Source: Mesocentrotus franciscanus
Taxonomy: Eukaryota; Echinodermata; Echinoidea; Camarodonta; Strongylocentrotidae
NCBI GenBank assembly: GCA_037976565.1
Contig: CP137685.1
Coordinates: 24,739,695 to 24,803,694, forward strand
Direction: 5' to 3'
DNA length: 64,000 nucleotides
Each line of letters opens with the position of its first letter. The first letter of the stretch is position 1. Positions 12,480 through 24,999 of the stretch are shown piece after piece. The translations under genes were made by a program, and so were the position numbers. Under the pieces are notes generated by a model, which searched no databases, had not been told where the DNA came from, and worked only from the letters and a program-made list of their open reading frames with translations.

Positions 12480-15242
12480 AACGCCAATCTTAACCTCTCT
12501 TCAAGTACGACAGTTCGTAGATAAAGGCCATTTGTACTAAAATTGTAAAACCCGCCGAGACAAATACTGGATATGTGCTCATGAAAGTCATGTTGTCATT
12601 GTTCATTATGTAACGACGGTACATTAAATTTATGCAACACAGGTGGAAGTATTCTTCTCAAGAGGGCAAACCAAATGTATTCATGAAGCATATCCATGAC
12701 TTTGGCAGTGACTATTTTAAAATGGACAAAGTGGGACTACTCGATGTGTAAAATATCTGTGGATAGGCTCATTTGAACCATGTGTTAATTACAAACTGGT
12801 CTAGTGAGACACTTTACCTTCATGTTCAGGTAATACGCATCAGTCTACATTAATAAATTGACAGTATACTCTCATGCTGATATCAATCAAGCAGTGCTAA
12901 AAATATAGTACATTATGAAGAAGAAAAAAAATAGTACATTATGAGAAAAAAATACAACAAATTTCAAATGTAATTACAATATAAAAAGGTTATTACTCAC
13001 ATTTTCTATTTTTTAAAAGGGTTATTACAGCACTAAAAGGCTGACATTAAAATGTTGTTAAAATGTCTAAACATAATGAAAAATAATAAATAAATAAATC
13101 TTGGAACTAAAAGTTTGCTTACTTCTCTCTTAACCAGAAAGCGCGTATACAATCATAATGAAGGCAAATGAAAAGGGGGATTTATTTATACTTAATTGGT
13201 AAGCATCGTTTTAAAATCGTCATGTGAAACAGACCTTTGTGTTTCAATTTGTAGTTTCAAAGGGTAAGTGCGCAAACCTCTACAGCTCCTCAAAACGGCA
13301 TCCTATGTAGAGTAATCCAAACCGTTACATGGCAGCCATTTTGTTCTGCCTTAGGTAAGGTGAACGAACCATTGATTTTGAACGTCACAACAGTAGCCGA
13401 AGCCATTGACTCAAGAAACTGAAATGCCACGAATTACTGCCTAAATGAAATTGCACAGAATATTCAAAGCACGTAGACAAAACCAATATTGGCCAGAGCC
13501 TCGTTTGAATTTAGGTCATGGATTCCTATATACTTAGGCACTGGGCAGATAGGTACTTTAGTTCTAGGGGTAAAGGTCTACTTTTCACAAGATCAGTGAG
13601 ATTTCGTACTCTTGTAACCTATCTTTTATAACCATAATTATTTTGTTACTGGCTTTGAAATATTCACTAGGCAGTAGGCACTATTTTAATGGCTTCCAGA
13701 GCTCAAAACATTTTGGTAAATACTGTTATTGATGCAAAAATATGATAATTTTGCGTATTTTAAAAGCTGAAATCCTATCTTTTTTAGTAAATTCTTGACA
13801 CGAGAATATGGCGCTTATTTGTACTCTTATTTCATTTCAATGTTCATTATTACTTCAGAGAAATTAAATCCACTGTCAAAACAGTTAACTCTGAATTGGA
13901 AACACATTTAATGTCAGATCAGGGAAGGAAATTCTATATTGTATTATTATATTGGCTGATGAACAGCAAGTGTACACTCTACTAAATAGTCCGTGCACTG
14001 TCATTGCGAACTTATTGCCCTCCCCCAAAAAAAAAAAAGACACATTGTATTTTGAGAAAATTGTACAGAATTATTTGTTGACATTATGGACATATTATTA
14101 TTTCTAAAGTATAAATGTTGCGTCCCGATTTTCGTTGTATATGATCATGATAGTCATGTACATTAGGTTTTACATGAAACATGATATTATGATTAAAATA
14201 CCTTCAAGATAACATACATTTTATGTCGAGCGCATCGAGAGGCCGGGTGAATAACACGAATCCAGTCCAAGCAATCTTAAGAAAGTAAAGAAAATTCGTA
14301 TTATTCTTCACTTATTGTTTTCTTCCATTAGGCCTACACAGTTTTACGAATGACATGACATGTCAATAGTATCAATACACGCTATACAGCTGTATATGCC
14401 TAAGTATGTATATCCTTGCACCATGGATTTTTGGTTGCAATTTTTCATCTTCATTAGATATGGCATAATCACCATCCCTCAGGCATAGCCCCAATGGCAT
14501 GGTAATTAGCTTTCTATAATGGACAAATCCACCGAATTAGGTACTGGTTGTTGACGAGAGAGTAATTAAATAATTTATGCAGAATAGTCAAGATAGATCA
14601 ACGAGTGGCTTTATACGCTGGTCGATATATCCATACAGATATGCATGTATCATGATTATAAGCTGCGTGCATGACTAGTGTGTACGATACACTGTATGTA
14701 TATACACAATGATAGAGGCGCCATGGTGGTCGATAACAAACACTGATTATAACGAGGTAATCTACTGAAATCGTTTGGAAAAATCCCACTTTCTGATTGA
14801 GTTATTACAAATTTCGCTTATAGATTCATATTTTTTTCCTACATTTCCCTTCCTTCTGTTCCCATTTTCAGCCCTTATCCAACTTGTTACCTGGACTCTT
14901 CTGTATATATTCATTGTGTTTATTTAATTTTCCTCTAACGCCTCCTTTACCTCTCTCTCTCTCTCTATCAACCAATCTTTAGATCTTTCTATCTGTCTAG
15001 AGACTCAACATAATTTGTTTTTAAATCCATTTAAAACGTAATGGTGTATCAAGTTTTCGCCCTTAGAGCTTCTTCAGGTTATGATACTTTCAATCTATCT
15101 ATCTCTTTAAATATTCCACGACCTAATCTTCTGCTTTCCTATTTACATTACATGACAAACATTAATGTAAGCTAAAACGGAACAACACAATTCCAGAACG
15201 GTATATTTTATGTCCTCACTCTCTACCCCCTCCCCAACTCAC

Positions 15243-15277
<35 letters not shown>

Positions 15278-18200
15278 TTCTCTGTCTCTACTCTATTTAT
15301 CTATCTATCTAACATCGATGTATCTACCTGATATGTATTTTATCAGTCAAATCCACCTCCCCACCCCCCTCTCTCTCTCTCTCTCTCTCTCGCATCCCCT
15401 TTCTCTCTCTCTCTATCTCTCTCTCTCATCTCATCCCGCTGTTATTCGTCTGATTCATCGCATCTGATTGACTCATACAAACGAATACCCCTTCATATTA
15501 TTCACCAAAGCGAACAGTACATGTGACCCTATCACGTGACCCTATCAGCTACCTGTCGCTTTGAGGGAAGTGAGTATTGGGGGTGGGGGGCTTTGTTGTT
15601 TATCCAGTAGTAATTTTCAATCCGAATCCAGGATTCCATTTATCATTCTCAACAGGTTATGACGGGTCGCGGATAATGAATTCGGTTTTATGAGATACGC
15701 TGAAAGTACACTGTCAACGTGGACTGATTTATGCATTGGAGACTGTCAAGAAACCACACAAAATAATACTCACTGATGTACATGCTGTTTACACGTTACT
15801 GTAAAGAATCGCTTTTTTTAAATAACTAATTGTAGAAGAATTCGATATACATGTTTTAATATTTGCCTTCATGAAATATTCCTTGAAAAGTCTGATCTCT
15901 TTGCGAAATGCGGTGTCATATATATATATATATATATACTTTTTAAAAGATAGAAGCGACATTTCATAACATAGAACATGGAATCAATTATTTGATTGAT
16001 TGACAAAGTACATTATGTATATCATGTCAAATTTCATCATGACATAAATATCATAATGAAGATGATAAAGAAGGAGAACAAAATGAATGATTTAATCATT
16101 TCAAGAGAGATGTAAAAAAGAATACTCCACTTTGTTTGAAAATAAATGCTATTTTTTTCAATGCAAACTTTGCATCAAGTCGCCTCAATTTTTTCTTACA
16201 AATGTAATACGAACAAAACAAAGTAACTTCATCTGCCGCGATGGGAACTCTTTATGCTATATAGCAAATTGCCAATTCAGTAATGGAAAATTGGCAATTT
16301 GTGGAAAAGCAAATGCAATTTATTCCTCACAATTCACTCAACTCAGATTCAATTCATCTCCATGTAATCATTCTAAAATGCATATTTCATTTGACGAAGA
16401 ATCTCAGCTGTCATGATGCGCTTTTACTCCTCAAGTCTGTATGTATAATTCATTATTGAATACATGATTGTATGAAGTGTTTTTGCCTATGGGGAATAGA
16501 AAAATTTATTCCTTTTTTTTTATTGAAAGCATGAAATATTTATTTATGTACTGTACTCTCATTTTTGTCGTACACGTTTGCACGTAAAAATGCAGGAGAT
16601 ACCATAAAGCACGTTTGCACGATCAACACTTTTAAAAGAAAAGGTTCCCTCCACTTTTCTTTTTTAAGCGCAACAAAAATCATTTTGATTTTCGAAAAGG
16701 AAAATATCGTATATGCCTCCTGTGTATTACAAAATCTATTTGTTTACGAATGCCTCTCTGTGAAGCCATTATGCAAACAGACATATAATTTTGTTGTTGC
16801 AACAATGCCCAATTTCCCAACGCTCTATAATATAACAGATTCGTGTACGTAAAGGATATCAAATGTAGCATTTTCCGCTCAATATTAGAAGCCCTAGTTT
16901 AGAATCTAACACAAAACTCGTTATTCATAAGTCATAAAAATAGACTGAATCCTCTCTGACGTGGATTTTTCATCCCGTATGGCATATTCATACCATCTGC
17001 ATTTGACCCAAACGACTGTTTATTGTAATAATGATATGTCGAACCACATATACCTGTAACTTAACAGCATAGGAAACGGACGTCTATTATATATGATAGA
17101 GACCTTTCGAAATGCGGACAATAAAATACAGACGTTACCATGGTAACCTGAACAGTTAAAGTAGTCATTTCGGTTCGCTCATCAATATTCTTTTGGCGTG
17201 AGTGCATTATCTGATGCCGTGTATACGTGTACGTCATTAGTATTAGAGTAATACCTGACTCAGTTTTATAAAACTCTTCCCTCTAGCAAAAAGTTGCAAT
17301 ATCGTTTTTTTTCATTAATATGTAACCAAGACATCTAAAATAATTTATAATGGCTCAAAATCATGCTTAAATTGTTATGTTTTTGATGATAGTTGCTCTT
17401 TCACATTTTTGTTATGTGTCATCATTGAGTAATTTAAATTTGGCAATTATCATTTCCTTGAATGATTGTTATCATTTAGTTACACAATTGTAATATGTAG
17501 TCATTTTCATGAACAGTTAAATCAAAATGTCAAAGGATATATCTTTATATATAAATTTCCTTTTTCTTCAATATTCAATAAGGTCTGTAGGATTGGAAGC
17601 ATACAATAATTATTTGGAATTCGGTTTGAAGTAGGAATGCATATTTCTTTTTACATGAAACAGCAATTCAAGTCGATTCACCACTCATACCATACACATT
17701 GACTCTCTTCCGCCAAATTATATTCGGTACACTAACATTTCCCTCCTGTACTCCCATTCCCGCAGACGGTCAAATGCATATATTGACTATTTGCCTTTGA
17801 AATTAGACGTGAGCCCCAGTGCAGTAAATGGATATGCAAATGCTGACACGGCCAGTATGACCTAGAAGCCATACGTTCCAGAGTACGTTTCTGCATCCAT
17901 CTTGCGGCTCAGTGGATAGCACAGGCTCCAGCGGTGATATATTTAAATAATTTTCTCTATTGCATTCGGCATTTGTCCTTCCTAGATGATGTTGTGATCT
18001 ATACTCCACGTCGACAAGGGGGGATCATGTAGGATATAATATTACGTCAAAATGCATGCGCCGGAATGAGGGTAGCATTTTTTATTTTTTTATTATTCAA
18101 GTCCACGGGCCTCGATTTGTAAGCCAGTATAACATGTATATATGATCAGCCTTTGAAGTTGAACTGATCAAATACATTTCCGAATGGATTTTTCGAAAGA

Positions 18201-18660
18201 TATACCAAATTGTGTTTGGTATGGAAACCAAAACAAAAATCGTGAAAAGAACAATAACAGCTATCCAAACAATGCTCTCGTTTACACAGACGCGTTGGCG
18301 TTCTTATAGACTCCTTCATATTACGATGACAAAGTTTCAGTTTCAAGTCTTGTGCAAATAAACATATTTTTATCTGTTATGGTGATAATTCACTGCTGTT
18401 TAATATGTTTCTCATTGAGCAATCGAGCATAAAGCATGTCAATTAACATGTAAGAGTCGAGAAAATTAGATTTTTTTTTTCTATTTTGAGAATAGTGTTC
18501 AAGGATATTATTTTTTGTTGTTTGGTTATTGCTACTATAAAAATGAATACTTATGTATCATCATGTGTATAGAAACTGCAACATAAATATGTTCGAGTGC
18601 TGTCGTGGCAGCCGTGATAATGTAGCGTGAGGAGTGGCACTGTAACAGGAACAAGCTCTA
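12480..18660. other. No supported gene; intergenic
   Basis: No convincing exon was found in about 6 kb of AT-rich DNA. CT microsatellites lie at about 15247-15275 and 15369-15430, and an AT run at about 15919-15940. A 68-codon minus frame at 17803-18009 overlaps a tRNA-like stretch (GGCTCAGTGGATAGCAC at about 17906-17922) and is more likely SINE-derived than coding. Confidence 0.5.
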
Positions 18661-18669
18661 AATAATCTA

Positions 18670-18796
18670 CTGCTATTATTATCATTATTGTTAAGTGTTA
18701 ATGACCTCATTAATGAAATGTAATAAACCGATTACTATTATTATCATTATCATTAAGTATTAATGACCTCATTAATTAAATGTAATAAACCGAAAG
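18670..18796. repeat. Tandem duplication, ~65-bp unit
   Basis: Two adjacent copies of a unit containing TTAATGACCTCATTAAT and AATGTAATAAACCGA lie at about 18670-18734 and 18735-18796, with few differences. It lies directly left of the palindrome at 18822-19024. Confidence 0.85.
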
Positions 18797-18821
18797 CGAC
18801 AATGAGTCCTTTCCCTCACTC

Positions 18822-19024
18822 TTCACTGCAAATTCGTTGTGTAACGTTGTGTAACGACTTTAGACAACAGTTGGGTGGTTCACTCCTTACACAGGGATTG
18901 TGTTAAGTTGTGTAAAAATAAATTACACAACTGCTTTTTTTTACACAACTTAACACAATCCTTGTGTAAGGATTAAACCACCCAACTGTTGTGTAAAGTC
19001 GTTACACAACGAATTTGCAGTGAA
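18822..19024. repeat. 203-bp near-perfect palindrome / fold-back element
   Basis: Both ends read TTCACTGCAAATTCGTTG inwards. The arms, about 90-100 bp each, match almost throughout around a short AT-rich centre near 18920-18935. The left arm has one extra 10-bp unit (GTTGTGTAAC repeated). The arms are themselves made of TTGTGTAA-type motifs. The whole would fold into a hairpin. It is probably a fold-back MITE. I found no target duplication. Confidence 0.8.
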
Positions 19025-19927
19025 TTTGGAGTCATTTTCAATGAGACGATATTGATGAAATTAAATGCGTGTTGAGCATTTTCCCTCCATGTTTAAATTT
19101 CGTCGGTCATATTCCGATGCAATGAGCATATTGAATTTGACTATGCTAGCCCAGGACGTGAGTAACACGCTATATGTTAGCTACAACAATGCTAATGCTT
19201 CTTTTAGCTAAAATGGTTAAACGATGAAACACCAATTCCATCCTTCACTTCGACTTTTGTACCATATAAAATTCGATATTATTTCGGAGAAACACAATGT
19301 CATCCAAGGTGTAAAAGAAAACAATTAACATTTCGAGAACTATTCAGATAGGTTATGAGTCACGTTTTGGTCACGGTATTTTCTATGTTGGGCGAATCTA
19401 TGCGAAAACACCAACATTGGTGACTTTTAATATTTATCATAATTATAAGGATAAGACGATGTATGTGTATCTCTTAGTGTCTCAGTTAATTATAGAAACA
19501 TCCTATGTTCATATTACCCTTGGTATAATGCATATGCGCGCATGAATGAATCAAACATACATAACAAACAAACAACTGTTATCATTCTATGAACGCATTT
19601 ACATGTATCCCCCCCCCCCACATTAATTATAATCATATATGGATGAGACGATATGGCACGATGATGTTTATATCCCCATTGGTATTAACGTATTCGCATG
19701 CATGAATTATGAGGATTCTGTGAGCTATGTACATGTATTCCATAGACTCATTTCTAATATTTTCGTCGTTATACATATCATAGCTTATCATGGTAAAATT
19801 ATGTTTACATCCTCATTGGTGCTATTGTGTTTGCAGGCATGAGTGAAATTATGATGATTATGTACAAGATTCATTTCAATTAGATCTTAATATGGATGAG
19901 GGAATATTAAAGGTTATATTATCTTAC

Positions 19928-20023
19928 CTTCGTGTGGTGATGTGAACGGTGCCTCTTAGGGCGCGCCTCTACCGAACACGTAAGCACCATGGCTATCAGC
20001 ACTCCAACAGACAAAATCCTCAT
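19928..20023 (-). CDS. First coding exon of a secreted protein (partial)
   Basis: I do not recognise the gene. The ATG at 20023 opens a 32-codon frame that runs to a strong splice donor (AAG|GTAAGAT at 19928/19927, phase 0). Residues 1-20 form a textbook signal peptide: Arg at position 2, a hydrophobic stretch from about 4 to 15, and a likely cleavage after Val-Glu-Ala. The mature start is very basic and His-rich (RPKRHRSHHHTK). The start codon has A at -3. Upstream on the minus strand, a TTTTCCCAG|G site about 35 bp before the ATG could be a 3' splice site for a leader exon. Later exons should lie at lower coordinates or beyond the window; none could be assigned. Secreted growth factors and neuropeptide precursors can have such first exons, but the sequence does not decide. 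Confidence 0.55.
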
Positions 20024-20590
20024 CTTCGTTTCAGATGCTTTCCTATCGAATCCTGGGAAAAATCACAAACTTCTGTCGACACCAAACCGAGATATAAGCA
20101 CCTTTTGATCACTCAGACAATTATCCGTGCATTTATCATCCGTTCAGGAGATGAAAGTAGGATTTTGTTGGTGGATTTATCTTTCTCTTGGTAACGAGAA
20201 AGCAAACACACCGTATGCTCCACGGATGGCTAGTTGGTGTGCTCGGACAGCAATTGGGAGGGAGGAGGACATCGGAGCGCGCGCTCTGCGGATGATGATG
20301 ATTGTGTTGTCTACCGTGCGTGATGATTCGGAGCGCGCGCAGCGGGAGACCCTCTATGTAGATGACTGAATTATGTATGGAAAGCATCTCGTGCAGTGCA
20401 CGCATAAGGCTTGCCCACCAATCACAGTATTCTAAGAGTCAGAAGGCGCCGTTTTATGTGTTATTGTTTGTTTGTTTGTTTGTTTGTTGTTGTGTTTTTT
20501 ATGTTGGAGTCCCCCTAAGAATTGCAGGAACGATACTGTGGAGGTGTGAAAATGCGCAATTATTTTAATGCTTTTAATCGTCATTATTTC
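20024..20590. other. GC-rich upstream region of the secreted-protein exon
   Basis: This is the region upstream (minus-strand sense) of the 20023 ATG. It contains two copies of the CpG-rich motif CGGAGCGCGCGC (about 20272-20284 and 20330-20341), unusual against the AT-rich surroundings. That could mark a promoter, but no core element is certain. A (GTTT)n run lies at about 20466-20487. Confidence 0.35.
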
Positions 20591-20900
20591 TGACATACAC
20601 ATGCTCTTTCTCTCTCTCTCTCTCTCTCTCTCGCTCTCTCTCTCTCTTTCTCTTTCTCTCTGCCTCTCTTTCTCTTTGAATATAATCAGCCATTTTTTTA
20701 TTATAAGAACAATTTATCATATCGCGTGGGTAGTTATTCACTCTGTCTAAATCCGAAATTCTCACACGTTTATTTCCTTAAATGTCAGGAATATGAATCA
20801 GTTCAAGTGGATTGTCTCCTCCTCCCCCTTCTCTCTCTCTCTCTCTCTCTCTCCCTCCCTCTCTCTTTCTCTCTCTCTCTCTCCCTCTCTCCCCATTTCT
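20591..20900. repeat. CT microsatellite tracts
   Basis: Two CT tracts at about 20607-20660 and 20826-20895, with ordinary sequence between. The long Ser/Leu-rich frames in them are artefacts of the repeat. Confidence 0.9.
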
Positions 20901-21189
20901 GTCTATTTCTTCTGTATCTTTCTGTCTCTTTCTCTTACATTTCCTTTTTATTCTATCTATTCCGTTTCTGTTTCCTAATATCTCTCTTTCTCTTTTCTTC
21001 TGTTTTACGAAAGTAAAACAAAGAAACAGTAAACAACGAAATACTTCCTCGTTGAGAAGCGACCATCTGGTAAATACGGTGGTTGATTTGTCATATAACG
21101 AATCATTAACCTGTTTCATATTTCCCATAGGTTTTAATAGAGGAACCACCAGTTCCAGAAGGCAATGGGTTAACCGTCAGGGATATATA

Positions 21190-21530
21190 TTATCTAGTAT
21201 ATGGATATTTCTTCCAATGCAAGGGTATGTTATTCAATGTATGGATATAGTATTCGATGCAGGGATACGATAATGCGTGGATATATTATGCAATGTATGG
21301 ATATGTTATTTAATGTATGGATATGTTATTCAATGTATTGATATATTATTCAAAGTACGGATATATAATGCACTGCATGGATATGTCATTAAATGTATGG
21401 ATGTGTCATTCAATGTATGGATATATAATGCAATGTATGGATATAATTATTATTCAAAGTACGGATATATAATTCACTGCATGGATATTTTATTCAATAT
21501 ATGGATATATGATTCAATGTATATATTATG
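21190..21530. repeat. Minisatellite, ~20-21-bp unit
   Basis: About sixteen degenerate head-to-tail copies of a unit close to AATGTATGGATATGTTATTC. It gives an open frame of Met/Tyr/Gly/Cys-rich repeats on the plus strand that I do not consider a gene. Confidence 0.9.
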
Positions 21531-21539
21531 CTAATGCAC

Positions 21540-22760
21540 AAGGTTTTATCATTCGAACAATTTTTTTTTGAAGATAGTTTCTTCGATCAAAGTTGTGACC
21601 TCTATTATTTGCTCTCTAACACAAAATAATTTCATCAATTATTCAATTCCGTTTGCATTGTGATAACATGCCATTACATTATGATATTTCTCATAATTTT
21701 GCTCCATAGTATTCATAATTGGCCTTGCTGTCATACACCGCACTGGGAACGCTATATTCCATTGTTTGAAGTTCATACATTTTGTCCACATTAACATAAA
21801 ATCAAGTATGATTCATATAAGCTGATGAGTCAGTTACAAAACAATACAGGTATGGCAACTTGAATCATGACCGTAAATGAGTAGTAAGTTCCGAGAGTTG
21901 TACACTTAACAACTAAATTATTCACACCCCTTTGGTAATATGATGTTTTTTGTGTTTTTCGTAACTCGAAATGGAAGGTGGACTGGTTGAATTAGGGCCT
22001 TTGTTGAATAATTTTAGATGTAAACTTCAATGTGTCACATTCTCATGAAACATAAATCGGGACTAATCTAATTTTCTCATACTTAAACAAAATTACAAAA
22101 CCTGTTAAGGGTATGAATAATTTAGTTGTCAACTGTAGATACGACATGCGAATATTCCATATTGTCCACATTCTCTACATCAAATCGTAGATAGATAAAT
22201 GAACGTTCAAATAGTTAATTACAAAATAATTTAGTACAAAATAATCATCGATAATGTAATTGGTTCGACCCTGGCCTTTTAGAAAACTACTACACGCATA
22301 CGTTGGTGCTTCACATAAAGTAGGGAGGCCTTGGGCTATAAAATAGCGCGCGCATGTACTACGTATAGAATGGAAGTCGTCTGCTAGCTAGGATGGATAT
22401 GCAAATGAGGGGGTGCGTCATACTTACCTTACTGAGCCAGGGAGTATTTTGCATAGATGTTTAATGTCAGGAATGAGTCACTGAGGTGACTTTGACATGT
22501 CGGTTTGCCAGCTGAACAATGAAGGTACACGGTTAATTTCTGAATCATGCACGACAAGGTCTTTCCTGCTTTGTTTTCGTTTTTATTTTATTTTTCCTCC
22601 TATATAGAATGATGGGGGAATAACAAAAATATAAATACCCAGCTTTTGTGTATTAGTGAAAATGTAATCATAATTACGTTATCTTGCTGACTTTTTTTTC
22701 CTTTTTGGTAATGGACCGAACCAATACAGCATGATAAGCATAGGCGAACCAGTATGTTGT
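21540..22760. other. No supported gene; possible promoter-like and splice-like signals
   Basis: No coding sequence was recognised. On the plus strand a TATA-like CTATAAAATAG lies near 22337 and an octamer ATGCAAAT near 22398. On the minus strand a consensus splice donor (AAG|GTAAGTAT) lies near 22424-22433. These could belong to an untranslated leader exon of a minus-strand gene such as the one at 20023, but nothing links them directly. Confidence 0.25.
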
Positions 22761-22765
22761 CACCC

Positions 22766-22770
22766 CCCAC

Positions 22771-22806
<36 letters not shown>

Positions 22807-22860
22807 CCTCTCTCTCTTTCTCTTCTTCTCATCCTTTTCACTATATCTCTTTCCACCCCC

Positions 22861-22917
<57 letters not shown>
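22766..22917. repeat. CT and CA microsatellites
   Basis: CT runs at about 22774-22820 and 22859-22881 are followed by a (CA)n run at 22882-22917. Another CT run lies at about 23395-23415. Confidence 0.95.
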
Positions 22918-22920
<3 letters not shown>

Positions 22921-23384
22921 CTTCTCTACCCACTCTCCCTCCCTCATATTTGTTTGCCCTCTTCCGTCAAATCCGCCTTGCTCTGTGTGTTTCTCTCCCA
23001 GGTGACTGCGTATCTTCGCCACGATTCGATCTGTATTTTACGACTGAATTGACAAACCCATGATGAATCACCACATTTTTAACATTTCACTTGCTTGACA
23101 CACGTGTAAGTTGTGAAAGTTTGTATAATCAGTTAGAGAAAAAAAAATGTCGCTGTATGTACGCCTCAATGCTTCGTTCAATGCCACGGTTTCAGCGTCA
23201 AAACCCACCCCCAAAATGTGCCTTAACGCTTTACAATGCAAGCTTTGGTAAATATATCAGTTTATAAAGCAAGTGCTCAAATACTGCACAGTTAGCATTC
23301 AAGAAGCAACATTTCTTACACAAATTAACGAAGTGTACTTTGTTCTTTGTTGTGTAACAAGTGTCTCTTTGAATCTCTCTCTCC

Positions 23385-23415
<31 letters not shown>

Positions 23416-23771
23416 GTTCCCTCCTCCATTATCTCTCCCCTCTCTCGCTCTCTCCGTCCCTCCCTCTCTCCTTCCACCTCCCTCTAGCTCTATCTATTTA
23501 TCTATATATCTACATGTGTGTATATCCTTTCATATTCCTTTATCTCCCATTCGTCTGCCGTTTAAGTGCCCCCTCTCCTCCTCTCATTCTCTTACATTTC
23601 CAGGTAGTCTCTTCCTATATCCTTGAATGATTCTAATGATGACAAGAAGCAGTCACCTTAAGCAGGGTCGTCACATTGCACTATCATCGAATGTCTCTGC
23701 GGAAACCTCAAGAACATTCAACACCAAGTTCAATGTGCTTTCTTCCAATCTCTGGTATCAGCCCGAGTAGG

Positions 23772-23937
23772 CTAGGGGCAGACCCAGGATTTTGTAATGG
23801 GGGCACGATTTAAAAAAAAAATGTCTGACAAGACAAGTTAAGAAAATGAGGGGGCACTTTTATTTGTATGTGTACGTGAAATATGCCGGTAGACGTCGTG
23901 GGCCAAATTGTCCCCCCCCCTCATCCGCCAGTAAGGG
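23772..23937. mobile_element. Possible small hAT-like MITE remnant
   Basis: The left end resembles AGGGGCAGACCCAGGATTTT. The right end reads inverted as CTGGCGGATGAGGGGGGG. This is the usual form of hAT-type termini. I could not find an 8-bp target duplication, so limits and class are tentative. Confidence 0.3.
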
Positions 23938-24202
23938 TGAGAACGTGGGAAAAGACCTGCATTCATTTCTATCCTCATGGATTGTCCTATGTGTGAGCAA
24001 TCTGTAACATAAAATGTACTTCGCCATTGAGGGCATGAACGTTTCTTAGAAGATCCATTCAATCATCAAGACGAAAAACGTTGGTCCTTGAACATGCATC
24101 ACAAATAAATGGTGGATTAAAAACATGAGATCTTGGGCCAATTGCATTTATCTTAGGGGAGGGGAAGTTCTTGTGGCCATCTCATAATACTATTTACCCC
24201 CC

Positions 24203-24241
24203 AAAAAAAAAAAAAAATAAATAAATAAAAAAAAAAAAAAA

Positions 24242-24280
<39 letters not shown>

Positions 24281-24295
24281 AAAATAAAAAATATT
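24203..24295. repeat. A-rich (AAAT)n microsatellite
   Basis: An A run merging into AAAT tetranucleotide repeats. Confidence 0.9.
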
Positions 24296-24404
24296 TTCTT
24301 TCTTATTTCGTTTGCTTTGAAATGTGTTGATATTGATTATTATGTAATTTAGAGGCACTTGTGACCCTCATGATCTGTTCGTTCTCCTTCTCTCTAACTC
24401 ACTT

Positions 24405-24427
24405 ACCCCCTCTCTCTCTCTCTCTCT

Positions 24428-24485
<58 letters not shown>

Positions 24486-24835
24486 CCTCTTTTCTCTCTA
24501 TATCTTCCTCTCCCTCCCCTCTCTCTTCCCTCTCTCTTTCTCTCACTCTCCCTCTCTCGGCCAGTCTATGCTTCCATCCCTCCCTCCCTACGTCTCTTTC
24601 CCTCTGTCTCTGTCTATCTGTCTGTCTCTGTATCTCTCTCTCTCTCTCTCTCTCTTTCTCCCTCTTTTTCTCTCTATATCTTCCTCTCCCCTCCCCCTCT
24701 CTCTTCCCCTCTCTCTTTCTCTCACTCTCCCTCTCTCGGCCAGTATATGCTTCCATCCCTCCCCTCCCTACGTCTCTCTTTCCCTCTGTCTCTGTCTATC
24801 TGTCTGTCTCTGTATCTCTCTCTCTCTCTCTCTCC
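24405..24835. repeat. CT tract with a ~175-bp internal tandem duplication
   Basis: The segment beginning near 24481 and the segment beginning near 24656 carry the same non-repetitive landmarks in the same order (TCGGCCAGT, ATGCTTCCATCCCTCCC, CTACGTCTCT) with small indels. So the CT-rich block was duplicated as a unit. The 212-codon frame across it is repeat-derived. Confidence 0.85.
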
Positions 24836-24999
24836 CACCTCACATTCCCTCTTTCGACCTCTCCCTCTCCCTCGACATCTTTCCATCGTTGACTCGCCTG
24901 CGACATTGCTATTTACCTCGCCAGTTTGAAGAGATCTTATTTCATAATGGGTGTTTACTCAGCCAAAATAATGAAGCAGCAAGCGGTATCTGGTGTTAG

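Noticed and set aside
17803..18009. 68-codon minus frame with several cysteines and tryptophans
   Set aside because: Overlaps a tRNA-like/SINE-like sequence and has no signal peptide or convincing splice sites.
22420..22560. Minus-strand AAG|GTAAGTAT donor that might end a leader exon for the 20023 gene; also reads like the first 10 nt of U1 snRNA on the plus strand
   Set aside because: Similarity to U1 stops after ATACTTACCT, and nothing but the donor supports an exon.
24361..24999. 212-codon Ser/Leu-rich frame
   Set aside because: Entirely explained by a CT microsatellite and its tandem duplication.
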